A DNA stretch of 11,906 nucleotides from assembly GCA_041486385.1 (NCBI GenBank), contig JBGPLJ010000086.1, positions 1 through 11,906 of the forward strand. Reading direction: 5' to 3'. The translations under genes and the position numbers were made by a program. The stretch's first letter is position 1. Each line of letters starts with the position of its first letter. The stretch is from JBGPLJ01 sp041486385 (GTDB lineage Bacteria > Pseudomonadota > Gammaproteobacteria > Steroidobacterales > Steroidobacteraceae). Below are positions 1 through 6,292 of this stretch, in pieces. The notes under the pieces are model-generated. The model did no database searches, was not told the DNA's origin, and worked only from the letters and a program-made list of their open reading frames with translations.

Positions 1-1810
1 CGACGTTGAGACTGATGTTGAAGCCCGCATGCGCAGCCAGCAGGCGCTGATAAGCTTCGTGCACGGCCCAGCGCGCGGCGGCAATTCCCGCTTCCTTGTT
101 GCTGTTCGAGTAGCTCACCATCACGCTCTGGCGATTGCCGCGGTGTTCCAGATGCCGCCGGTACACGGGCAATGACAGCAGCGTGCGCGTGATGTCACTC
201 GACTGCTTGAGCGAATGCAGGGATGACAGGAGCGGCGCCACGTCGAACGGCACTTCCCCGGTCTTGCGATCGGTCGTGTCCGCCCAGCGCGCGAGCAGCA
301 ACACGGCGAGCACGTCATCCGCGCCTTGCGTGCCGCTGACGATGTAGTCGCCGACGGCGGCTGCGCCATAGCGATGGCGGCACTGGGCGAGCGCCTCGAA
401 GACCCAGAGCGTGCGGCGGCCGAGCGCGTCGAACGTCCCTGCGGGTCCGAGATCGCGCTGTAGCGCGTCTTGCAACCGTTCGAGGCGCTCGACCGGCCGG
501 CGCGTTTGCCAGTCGGGGTCGTCGAAGCCCTGCGCGAGGACTTCGTGATGCACGCTCGCATGCTGACGCACGTCGAGCGTTGCGAGATGGAATCCGAACG
601 TGTCGACACGGCGCATGAGCCGTCGCACCGAGAAGTAACCGGCATGGCCGCCGCGATTCTCCTTGAGACTTGCGGCCAGCAGTTCGACGTCGCGCCGGAA
701 CTCGCCGGCGTCCGCGTAGTGATTGGCGCGGCCGTCGTACGTCGCCCGCAGACGTTCGGCGACCTGGCCGAGAAACACCCGATAGGGCATGCGTTCGTGG
801 CGTGCCGGCGTGAGCGCCTGTGCGCCGGGGAACAAGCCCGTGTATTCGTCGATCCGCTGCTGCAGGCCGCGCGCAATTCCGACGCGGCTCGCGCTTTGCG
901 AGAGCCTCTGCGCGAGCTTCCGGCACTCGTCGTAGTAGGTCGAGATGATGAGCTGCTGCTGGCGGGCAAGCGTTTCGCGGATGGTCTTGGCATGCACATC
1001 GGGCTTGCCATCCATGTCCCCGCCGACCCAGCTGCCGAAGGTCACGAGCGTCGGCACGCTGAGCGTATCGGCCTCGACGCCGTACTCACGCGCGAGCGCA
1101 AACTCGATCTCGTCGTAGAACGAGGGAATGATGCGGTAGAGAATCTCGACGAGATAGAAAAGGACGTGCTCGCGCTCGTCCGCGACCGTCAGGCGATCAC
1201 GCTTGTGCTCCTCGGTCTGCCAGGCCGTCGTGATCTCGGTGCGCAGGCGCCCCCACAGCGCACGCCGCTCCTGCGGTGTCGCGTTGGTATCGAGCCGCTC
1301 GAGCAGAATGCTGGCGATACGCTGCTGCTGGCGCAGCATCGTGCGCCGTGGCGACTCCGTGGGGTGCGCAGTGAACACGGGCTCGATGCGCGTGCCGCGC
1401 AGCAGCTCGAGCGCCTCCTCGAGCTGCAGGCCGCGCTCCTTGATCTCGTGCAAGGCGTCTTCGACGCCTTCCGGTTGCGGATGATCCGAGTCGCGGAAGT
1501 ACTCGCGCCGGCGGCGTATGCGGTGCACCTGCTCGGCGAGATTGACGACGTGGAACCAGGTGGAAAAGGCCCGCACCAGATCCTTGGCGGCGGCCGGGCC
1601 GCGATTGGCGACGCGCGTCCGCAAGGCCGCTTCGCCGTCCGGCGCGCCTTCGCGCCACCGGATCGCCGCGACGCGATCGCCCTCGACCATGTCAAAGAGC
1701 GCGGCGCCGCCCTGCTCCTGCAATACCTCGCCTACCAGCGCGCCGAGGTCGTGCACATCGTCGCGAAGCGCGGCATCCTTCGGCGGAAACTGAATCTCGT
1801 GGCGGTACAT
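1..1810 (-). CDS. ppc: Phosphoenolpyruvate carboxylase, partial (C-terminus beyond the window edge)
   Basis: Cytoplasmic enzyme that carboxylates phosphoenolpyruvate with bicarbonate to oxaloacetate, refilling the TCA cycle. About 603 residues are visible, and the frame stays open to base 1. Family signatures in order: VFTAHPTES with the catalytic His at residue 149 (E. coli His138), GSWVGGDMDGKP at 259-270, FGFHLATLDVRQ near residue 460-470, and SYSNSNKEAG with Lys572 matching E. coli Lys546. The next block, the Arg-rich HGRGG loop, would begin a few residues past the edge, so about a third of the usual 880-940 residues is missing. The ATG at 1810 is chosen because the N-terminus then aligns with E. 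coli PEPC from its first residues; no Shine-Dalgarno precedes it. GGDMDGKP departs from the canonical GGDRDGNP, suggesting a divergent subfamily. Its upstream hairpin separates it from the motor operon, so it is probably an independent unit. Confidence 0.95.
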   Translation of the reverse strand, partial: MYRHEIQFPPKDAALRDDVHDLGALVGEVLQEQGGAALFDMVEGDRVAAIRWREGAPDGEAALRTRVANRGPAAAKDLVRAFSTWFHVVNLAEQVHRIRRRREYFRDSDHPQPEGVEDALHEIKERGLQLEEALELLRGTRIEPVFTAHPTESPRRTMLRQQQRIASILLERLDTNATPQERRALWGRLRTEITTAWQTEEHKRDRLTVADEREHVLFYLVEILYRIIPSFYDEIEFALAREYGVEADTLSVPTLVTFGSWVGGDMDGKPDVHAKTIRETLARQQQLIISTYYDECRKLAQRLSQSASRVGIARGLQQRIDEYTGLFPGAQALTPARHERMPYRVFLGQVAERLRATYDGRANHYADAGEFRRDVELLAASLKENRGGHAGYFSVRRLMRRVDTFGFHLATLDVRQHASVHHEVLAQGFDDPDWQTRRPVERLERLQDALQRDLGPAGTFDALGRRTLWVFEALAQCRHRYGAAAVGDYIVSGTQGADDVLAVLLLARWADTTDRKTGEVPFDVAPLLSSLHSLKQSSDITRTLLSLPVYRRHLEHRGNRQSVMVSYSNSNKEAGIAAARWAVHEAYQRLLAAHAGFNISLNV

Positions 1811-1841
1811 ATAAAAAGAATCGCCGGCTCCAGGCCGGCGA
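1811..1841 (-). terminator. Rho-independent terminator-like hairpin abutting the ppc start
   Basis: On the minus strand an 8-bp perfect stem (arms 1834-1841 and 1821-1828, sequence TCGCCGGC and its complement) closes a 5-base loop and is followed by TTCTTTTTAT. This fits a terminator for the ten-gene operon that ends at 1927. The T-rich tract ends directly at the ppc ATG (1810), so the same element would also be the 5' leader of ppc. An alternative reading is a leader hairpin that stabilises or regulates the ppc mRNA. Confidence 0.6.
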
Positions 1842-1845
1842 CATC

Positions 1846-1854
1846 ATCATAGCA
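1846..1854 (-). promoter_or_regulatory. Candidate extended -10 promoter for ppc
   Basis: Read on the minus strand, TGCTATGAT matches the extended -10 consensus TGnTATAAT at eight of nine positions counting n. No recognisable -35 hexamer lies 16-18 bp upstream, which extended -10 promoters tolerate. Transcription would start near 1838-1840, at the foot of the hairpin, giving ppc a leader of roughly 30 bases. This is a pattern match only. Confidence 0.4.
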
Positions 1855-1866
1855 ACTTGTTGTAGG

Positions 1867-1892
1867 CACGGGTTACGGCCACGGGTTATGGC
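1867..1892 (-). repeat. Two tandem 13-bp direct repeats upstream of ppc
   Basis: On the plus strand cacgggttacggc (1867-1879) is followed directly by cacgggttatggc (1880-1892), identical except for one base. The pair sits about 27 to 53 bp upstream of the inferred ppc transcription start, a position typical of activator or repressor sites. It could also be chance duplication in a noncoding gap. No known regulator motif is recognised. Confidence 0.45.
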
Positions 1893-1926
1893 CGCGGGCG
1901 CCTCTTCAGGGGCGACCTGCAGGGCT

Positions 1927-2286
1927 TCAGCTGTTGACAAGAATCGTCGTGTCGTGACGCTCGAAGGACTGCAGCGCCCGGCGGTAGGCGTTCTGCACGA
2001 GCCGCTCGGCAACCTTGTCGCCGCGGCTGGCGAGCAGCATGCGCACGACCACCTCGTCGGCGGGGCGTGCCGGATCCTCCGACAGCAGTTGATAGACGAG
2101 CCGGCCCATGCGGTGTTGCAGCTCGTTGATGAATCTCAAGTGCTGCGTGTCGTTCACCGTGTCATTGCCGGGCCCATAGGTTGCACGCGCCTCTTCGGCG
2201 AGTTCGTGCATGAACAGCGCCAGGAAACGGCCCTTGTCGATCGTGACGAGCTCGCTGAAATACAGGATTTCGGAATTGATGTTCAT
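1927..2286 (-). CDS. Small hypothetical protein, last gene of the motor operon
   Basis: A 119-residue protein I do not recognise. It has no signal peptide or transmembrane segment, so it is probably cytoplasmic, and it looks mostly helical, with charged and leucine-rich stretches such as FLALFMHELAEEAR near residues 21-34 and an RMLLASRGDKVAERL stretch near 80-95. Its ATG overlaps the stop of the TonB-like gene in an ATGA, so it is probably translationally coupled to it and made together with the motor. No good Shine-Dalgarno precedes it, which fits coupling. A reasonable inference is a cytoplasmic accessory or regulator of the complex, for instance contacting the short cytoplasmic tails of the motor or TonB-like protein. 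Nothing in the sequence proves this. The operon hairpin follows about 85 bp downstream. Confidence 0.85.
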   Translation of the reverse strand: MNINSEILYFSELVTIDKGRFLALFMHELAEEARATYGPGNDTVNDTQHLRFINELQHRMGRLVYQLLSEDPARPADEVVVRMLLASRGDKVAERLVQNAYRRALQSFERHDTTILVNS

Positions 2287-3173
2287 GCCGGGAAGAAATC
2301 AATGGTCTTGGTTGCGGTGAGTGCCTCGACGTCCTTCTCCTCGAACTTGAAGAGCTTGATGCGCGCGATTAGCTTGCGCTCGAGCTCGGGATCTTTCAAT
2401 TCACTCGAGATCACGCGGCAGTCGGTCACTTCGCCCCAGGGCGCGATCGTCAGCTGCAGCACCACCTTGCCCTGCAGATCCGGTGTGTCGCGCAGGGCTC
2501 GATTGTAGATCGCGTAGATCGCACTCTTGTTGCGATCAAAGACCATTTCGATCTCTTCGCGAGTTCGTGCCGCCTTACCGCCCGTGCCCGAGCGCTGAGC
2601 GCCGCCGCGCCCTGCGTCGATGCCATTGGGCGAGCCGATGCGGGCGACGTCATGGGTGCCGAGTGCGCCGGCTCCGCCACCATAGCCCCGGCTCAGGTTC
2701 GCGGTATTGATGCCACCGCTCGCATTGCCGACTTTGCTCGTGATGAGCGAGCGTTCCGAACTCGCGTCCTTGATATCGACCTCCCGCGTCTTGGCAAGAT
2801 CTTCGGGCCTGAACTGGTCGCGCAGGTCCGCAAGTTCATCCTTGAGTCTCGAGATCGCCTGCTGGGCCTTCTTCGACGGATCCGGCGGCTTGGTCTTGTC
2901 GATCTTGGCAAGGTCCGGCTTTGGCGGCTCCTTGGGTTTGGGCGGCGGCGGCGGCGGCGGCTTCGGATGATCGATCAGAAGCTTGGCAAAACGCTCCGGG
3001 ACCTCCTGGTGCTTGTTGGCGCTCTCAGGCACCGGCAGCAGCGGCAACAGAATGCCGAGCAGCACCACGACAATGAGCGTGACGCGCAGGACGCGCCAGA
3101 AACGCTGCTCATCCGCTTCGCGCGGTGTCCAGGGCAGGTTGAACTGGCGGTAGTAAGGGGCTAGTGCGGCCAT
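2283..3173 (-). CDS. TonB-like energy transducer with AgmX/PglI-type C-terminal domain
   Basis: Inner-membrane protein of 296 residues, probably the rod that carries motion from the TolQ/TolR motor across the periplasm. Residues 1-30 are cytoplasmic; 31-47 form one transmembrane helix (VTLIVVVLLGILLPLLP). A proline/lysine segment follows at 70-100 with seven consecutive prolines, then a short helical or coiled-coil stretch (100-128), a glycine-rich linker (150-200), and a globular C-terminus at 205-296 that starts TREEIEMVFDRNKSAIY and contains GKVVLQLTIAPWGEVTDC. That last domain resembles the AgmX/PglI C-terminal domain found on Myxococcus GltG/GltJ-type proteins, itself TonB-like. Unlike those relatives it has no FHA or zinc-finger domain before the helix. 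The ATG at 3173 is preferred over an ATG at 3260 that would overlap the upstream gene and add residues before the positive-inside helix. It lies 16 bp after the second ExbD gene. Confidence 0.88.
   Translation of the reverse strand: MAALAPYYRQFNLPWTPREADEQRFWRVLRVTLIVVVLLGILLPLLPVPESANKHQEVPERFAKLLIDHPKPPPPPPPKPKEPPKPDLAKIDKTKPPDPSKKAQQAISRLKDELADLRDQFRPEDLAKTREVDIKDASSERSLITSKVGNASGGINTANLSRGYGGGAGALGTHDVARIGSPNGIDAGRGGAQRSGTGGKAARTREEIEMVFDRNKSAIYAIYNRALRDTPDLQGKVVLQLTIAPWGEVTDCRVISSELKDPELERKLIARIKLFKFEEKDVEALTATKTIDFFPA
2941..2958 (-). repeat. Six-unit CCG triplet run encoding polyproline
   Basis: Six consecutive ggc units on the plus strand (CCG on the coding strand), followed by a CCC codon, encode the seven-proline run of the TonB-like protein. 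Triplet slippage here would change the proline count without breaking the frame. Such a run normally needs elongation factor P for efficient translation. Confidence 0.7.
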
Positions 3174-3189
3174 GGGAGCTGATTCCGTG

Positions 3190-3699
3190 TTAGGCGCCGG
3201 CGATGTGAACCGCGCGCTCCTTTTCCACGACGGCGAGCGACACCTTCCCGTAGTCGGCATCGGTGCAGGTCGCCATCAGCTTCTTCACGAGTGCATACGG
3301 CAGCGTCTTGTCGCCCATGATGGTCACTTCACGCTCGCTGATGTCCTGGCGGCCTGTGTATTGCAGCACGCGGTCGGCTGCGCCTTTCAGCGCAACCCTG
3401 AGCGGCTCGATGATGGTCGTGTTCGCCTGCTGTACTTCGCCGAGACTCGCGACGAGCGCCCCATCCACGTAGATGCTGTCCTTGGTCACCATCACGACCA
3501 CTGTTTCATGCGGCCGCTTCTCCGCAATCGACTGCGGAATCTGAATGCTCTTGGTGTTCGGCAGGATGTCGGTATCCGCCGTATGGACCAGGAGGAACAC
3601 CACCATAATCGTCATCATGTCGATGAACGGAATGAGCGCCAAGTGACCGTCCGCCTTGTGCGCCCGCTTGCGATGCCGCTTCTGCCGATAGGACATCAT
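3190..3699 (-). CDS. ExbD/TolR-family motor protein, second copy
   Basis: A 169-residue single-pass inner-membrane protein. A very basic cytoplasmic N-terminus (residues 1-18, rich in Arg, Lys and His) precedes one transmembrane helix near 20-40 containing IPFIDMMTIMVVFLL. Asp27 sits where ExbD and TolR carry the proton-binding aspartate. The remaining residues form a periplasmic domain of ExbD type. It differs clearly from the other ExbD-like protein just upstream, so this is not a recent duplication. The start overlaps that gene's stop in ATGA; a second ATG follows immediately and could be the real start. One TolQ-like plus two TolR-like proteins is the composition of the Myxococcus AglR/AglQ/AglS motor, which suggests a heteromeric TolR pair inside a TolQ-type ring. 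Confidence 0.92.
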   Translation of the reverse strand: MMSYRQKRHRKRAHKADGHLALIPFIDMMTIMVVFLLVHTADTDILPNTKSIQIPQSIAEKRPHETVVVMVTKDSIYVDGALVASLGEVQQANTTIIEPLRVALKGAADRVLQYTGRQDISEREVTIMGDKTLPYALVKKLMATCTDADYGKVSLAVVEKERAVHIAGA

Positions 3700-4220
3700 T
3701 GCTGCAATCCCTCCGGCGGCGCGTCACCGATTGAAATGTCGGGGAAGAGCTCGGCCTTCTCGAAGGTCTTGGAGTCCGGCACGTCGAATGTCCGCATCGT
3801 GTCCATCACCTGGATCATGTAGTCGTAGGCGATATCGTGTTCGAGGAGGAGGTTCGCGTTCAGGAGGTCCGGATACTTCACCTTCACACGCTGCAGAAAT
3901 TCCGTGAGTCCCGGAAGATCGTAGCCCGCCGCGGTATTCGGCAGGGTCTTCAGCACTCCAGTGCTGCGGTCGGCGATCTGGATCTTGTCGTTGCGCACGA
4001 TGACCTCGAGCTGAAAGCCAAGCTGCTGATCCGGAAGAGTCGCGTTCGGAGCCGGCAGGTTGAGTTCCAGGATGTTGGTCTTCGAGAACACGGCCGTGAA
4101 CAGGAGAAAGAACACCAGGATCACCATCACGTCGATCATCGGCACCATGTTGAGGTCATGGCGCCCACGAAGGCGGGCGTGATGGCGGAGGATCCGCCTG
4201 GCGTGCTTGCTGGAGCTCAT
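3696..4220 (-). CDS. ExbD/TolR-family motor protein, first copy
   Basis: A 174-residue single-pass inner-membrane protein. The basic N-terminus (residues 1-21) leads into LNMVPMIDVMVILVFFLLF at 23-41, the transmembrane helix, with Asp30 at the conserved proton-binding position of ExbD/TolR. The periplasmic part (about 46-174) is longer in the middle than the usual ExbD, with an insert around 75-110 that includes NTAAGYDLPGLTEFLQRVK, and it ends in an acidic, proline-containing tail. It starts 3 bp after the stop of the TolQ-like gene and overlaps the second ExbD gene by 4 bp, so the three motor subunits are co-translated. Role: proton-conducting stator element working with the TolQ-like channel. 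No Pal, TolA or TolB gene is nearby, so this is not the housekeeping Tol-Pal system. Confidence 0.93.
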   Translation of the reverse strand: MSSSKHARRILRHHARLRGRHDLNMVPMIDVMVILVFFLLFTAVFSKTNILELNLPAPNATLPDQQLGFQLEVIVRNDKIQIADRSTGVLKTLPNTAAGYDLPGLTEFLQRVKVKYPDLLNANLLLEHDIAYDYMIQVMDTMRTFDVPDSKTFEKAELFPDISIGDAPPEGLQQ

Positions 4221-4223
4221 GAC

Positions 4224-4916
4224 TTACGCCATCCGGGGCGCGGCACCGCGTGGCGGAGCCGACGGCGCCGGGCTCTCGGCATCGCCGCGCCGTTCCGTCA
4301 CGGCGTTCAGGAATTTCACCGAGGCGATCTCGAGGCTGTCGATGAGCCGCGTCGTCTTGGTTTCGAGGAACATGTTCGACAGGAGCAGCGTGATGGCGAC
4401 CACGAGACCGGAGGCCGTGTTGTTCATCGCGACTGAGATGCTCGCCGCCAGCAGGCTCGCCTTTTCCGCCGGGTTCGCTGTGGCGACCGCGCCGAAGGCG
4501 CCGATCAGTCCGATGACGGTGCCGAGGAGTCCCATCAACATGCCGACGTTTGCGAGCGTCGACAGATAGGGCGTGCGCTTCTCGAGCCGGGGAATGATTT
4601 CCAGCATGCCCTCTTCCATCGCTTTCTCGATGTCATCGCGCCTGCGCGCGCTCGAGATGCGGGCCATGCCGTACTTCAGGACGGTGCCGATCGACGCGTT
4701 CGAATCCGAGATGCGCGACACCGCCTGCTTGAAGTTGCCGGACTGCAGATAGGGAACGAGATCGTCCCAGAGATTGCGGTTACCGATGGTTTCCTTGGTG
4801 AGGTAGATGAACCGCTCGATCGCGATCGCTACGCCCACGGCGAACACGAGCGCGATCGGGTAGAGGAACACTCCACCCTGGCGGAAGAAATTGACGAAAA
4901 ACGTATAGAACTCCAT
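4224..4916 (-). CDS. MotA/TolQ/ExbB proton channel family protein
   Basis: A 230-residue inner-membrane protein with the three-helix layout of the family: helix 1 at about 15-36, a cytoplasmic domain at 37-117, helix 2 at about 119-142 (LANVGMLMGLLGTVIGLIGA) and helix 3 at about 161-184 (SVAMNNTASGLVVAITLLLS). The LLGTVIGLI stretch and the Asn/Thr/Gly-rich start of helix 3 are typical of TolQ/ExbB/AglR. The protein should form the ring that, with the two ExbD-like products encoded immediately downstream, converts proton flow into motion. The C-terminal 20 residues are Ala/Pro-rich and probably disordered. The ATG at 4916 has a good Shine-Dalgarno (GAGGAG about 10 bases upstream). It is the only gene of the operon preceded by a real gap (87 bp), so it may have extra control. 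Confidence 0.95.
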   Translation of the reverse strand: MEFYTFFVNFFRQGGVFLYPIALVFAVGVAIAIERFIYLTKETIGNRNLWDDLVPYLQSGNFKQAVSRISDSNASIGTVLKYGMARISSARRRDDIEKAMEEGMLEIIPRLEKRTPYLSTLANVGMLMGLLGTVIGLIGAFGAVATANPAEKASLLAASISVAMNNTASGLVVAITLLLSNMFLETKTTRLIDSLEIASVKFLNAVTERRGDAESPAPSAPPRGAAPRMA

Positions 4917-4934
4917 GAGACGACGACTCCTCTA

Positions 4935-4976
4935 GAAACTTCAGGTCAAAAGCTCCTGGCGCGACGGCCAAGTTTC
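4935..4976 (-). promoter_or_regulatory. Inverted repeat before the ribosome binding site of the TolQ-like gene
   Basis: Arms gaaactt (4935-4941) and aagtttc (4970-4976) are perfect 7-bp complements. Directly stacked inside them, cagg (4942-4945) pairs with cctg (4955-4958), leaving a one-sided 11-base bulge. In RNA this would fold just before the GAGGAG of the TolQ-like gene. It is not followed by a T-tract, so it is not a standard terminator. It could be a protein-binding site, an RNase processing site that adjusts motor-to-scaffold ratio, or chance. The AT-rich stretch at 4977-5003 shows no convincing -10/-35 pair. Confidence 0.3.
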
Positions 4977-5003
4977 ATTAAGTAAAACAAAAGAAACTGC
5001 GAC

Positions 5004-5537
5004 TTACTTCTCAGGCTTCGACTCGGTCGCCGCGGGCGCGCTCGCACGGTCCGGCTGCAGTGCGCCGTAATAGCGCAATTGCCGCTTGAAGACGTCGCGG
5101 TCGACTGGGGCCAGCACTTCGTCCACCAGACTGTTCATGGGCTTGCCCACGAGATCGCCGAGATCGGACTTCTTCCACGGCACGATATACAGAACCTTAG
5201 GCAGCTCGCGATTGCCTGTGACGGCGGTCGCATCGAGCTGCATCTTGTCGACCGTCTTGAAGCGACGTGCATCGGCCGTGCCCGGCTTCGCCGTGGGCTT
5301 CGCACTGGAGGAGGTCGTGACCCGAGGCTCCTCCGCAGCTTGCGGCGACACTGCGGGCTCGGGCCGGGCGGCCGCAGGCTTGGCAGCCGCAGGGGCTGGC
5401 GTCGCTGCCACCGTTGCCGGTGCGGTTGCCGGTTCATCGGTCTTGGGCGCCGCACCCTCGGCGCCAGCCACGCCAATCGCGCCGAGCACGAGCGCGCCCA
5501 TGGCTATTTTCAGGGTCATACGTGATGCGAGTGTCAT
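5004..5537 (-). CDS. Small secreted protein of unknown family
   Basis: A 177-residue protein I cannot assign to a named family. Residues 1-29 form a Sec signal peptide (basic start, then IAMGALVLGAIGVAGA, likely cut near AEGA-AP). Residues 30-90 are an Ala/Pro/Thr low-complexity linker. Residues 92-160 form a compact, probably conserved core with LDATAVTGNRELPKV, YIVPWKKSDLGDL and VLAPVDRDVFKRQLRYY; the tail is again disordered. It is expected in the periplasm, with the core held away from its anchor point by the linker. The ATG at 5537 overlaps the stop of the TPR lipoprotein gene (ATGA) and has GGAGG about 10 bases upstream; a second Met seven residues in is a possible alternative. Its place between the lipoprotein and the motor genes suggests a periplasmic subunit of the same complex. 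Confidence 0.87.
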   Translation of the reverse strand: MTLASRMTLKIAMGALVLGAIGVAGAEGAAPKTDEPATAPATVAATPAPAAAKPAAARPEPAVSPQAAEEPRVTTSSSAKPTAKPGTADARRFKTVDKMQLDATAVTGNRELPKVLYIVPWKKSDLGDLVGKPMNSLVDEVLAPVDRDVFKRQLRYYGALQPDRASAPAATESKPEK

Positions 5538-6292
5538 GGGGTCTTCGCCTCCGCGGGCTTCTGGGCTGCGCCCGCACGACGGGTCACGTCTTTGATCCAC
5601 TCCGCTACCTGCTTGTCGGCACCGCCTGAGAGTTCCTGATACTTCTCGTAAACGGGCAAGGCGCGCTCGGGCGCTTGCAGGTAGAGGTCATAGAACACTC
5701 CAAGGTTCCGATAAGCGACGGCATAGGTGGGGTCCGCCGCGATCGCGGCCTGATAGGACTTTTCCGCATCCGGGAAACGGCCGGTGCGCCGGTACACGAG
5801 CCCGAGGCCGTCCAATGCTCGGGGCTCCGGACCGCGCTCAACCGCCGCTTTGAATTCCTTCTCCGCATCCGGCAGCTGGCCGTTGCGCAAGTAGAGGAGA
5901 CCGAGATTCACATGAGGCGCCGGATAGTCCGGAAAGCCGAGGGCCAGGGTCTTCAGTTCGAGCTCGGCGTCCTGATTCTTGCCTGCCGCAAGCAACGCGA
6001 GCGCCTGGTTGAATTGGGAGATCGCGCGCGCCGGAATGACAGGCGCCGCGGCGATTGCCGCGGCGTCAGTCGCAGCCGCCGGCGTGCCCGCAGGTAGCGT
6101 GGGCATTGGCGAGGCCGCCGTGCCTGTGGCTGGCGCTGTCGTCGCAGGCGCGCTGGGGGGTGCGCTGGGCGCGCGCGCAGCCGCGGGCTCCGGCGCGGGG
6201 GCCGGTTGCTCGCGCGGCGTACTGGCGCAGCCCGCAAGAGCGATCAGCGCGAGCGCGCTTGACGCGTTACGGTAATGTCTTCGTGAAATCAT
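5534..6292 (-). CDS. TPR lipoprotein, probably outer membrane
   Basis: A 252-residue lipoprotein. The basic start MISRRHYR is followed by a hydrophobic stretch and the lipobox LAGC with the lipidated Cys at residue 22. The next residues are Ala-Ser, not Asp, so Lol sorting to the outer membrane is expected. Residues 23-85 are an Ala/Pro/Thr-rich linker. From about 88 to 235 there are roughly four tetratricopeptide repeats, for example VNLGLLYLRNGQLPDAEKEF and GLVYRRTGRFPDAEKSYQAA, of PilF/NfrA-like style. TPRs bind partner proteins, so this is a likely outer-membrane docking point for the complex, comparable in idea to the TPR lipoprotein of the Glt system. The start at 6292 is chosen because it begins the signal peptide; an ATG at 6397 would add 35 non-signal residues. 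It overlaps the preceding gene by 26 bp. Confidence 0.92.
   Translation of the reverse strand: MISRRHYRNASSALALIALAGCASTPREQPAPAPEPAAARAPSAPPSAPATTAPATGTAASPMPTLPAGTPAAATDAAAIAAAPVIPARAISQFNQALALLAAGKNQDAELELKTLALGFPDYPAPHVNLGLLYLRNGQLPDAEKEFKAAVERGPEPRALDGLGLVYRRTGRFPDAEKSYQAAIAADPTYAVAYRNLGVFYDLYLQAPERALPVYEKYQELSGGADKQVAEWIKDVTRRAGAAQKPAEAKTP

Noticed and set aside
470..1852. Long open frame (460 residues) on the plus strand
   Set aside because: It is antisense to ppc, whose frame carries all the PEPC active-site motifs. The translated product is Arg/Leu/Ala-rich with no recognisable domain, as expected for a shadow frame in GC-rich DNA.
3174..3260. Upstream start for the TonB-like gene
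   Set aside because: It would overlap the end of the second ExbD gene by 71 bp and add 29 residues with no conserved character before a well-placed ATG.
3190..4916. Housekeeping Tol-Pal or Ton system
   Set aside because: There is no TolA, TolB, Pal, YbgC or TonB-dependent receptor nearby. There are two ExbD-like genes, and the C-terminal domain of the TonB-like protein resembles AgmX/PglI.
3190..4916. Zorya-type defence motor (ZorA/ZorB)
   Set aside because: The ExbD-like proteins lack a peptidoglycan-binding OmpA-type domain, the TolQ-like protein lacks the long cytoplasmic tail, and no helicase or nuclease gene is linked.
4977..5003. Promoter in the AT-rich stretch before the TolQ-like gene
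   Set aside because: No hexamer pair with acceptable spacing matches -35 and -10 consensus well enough to call.
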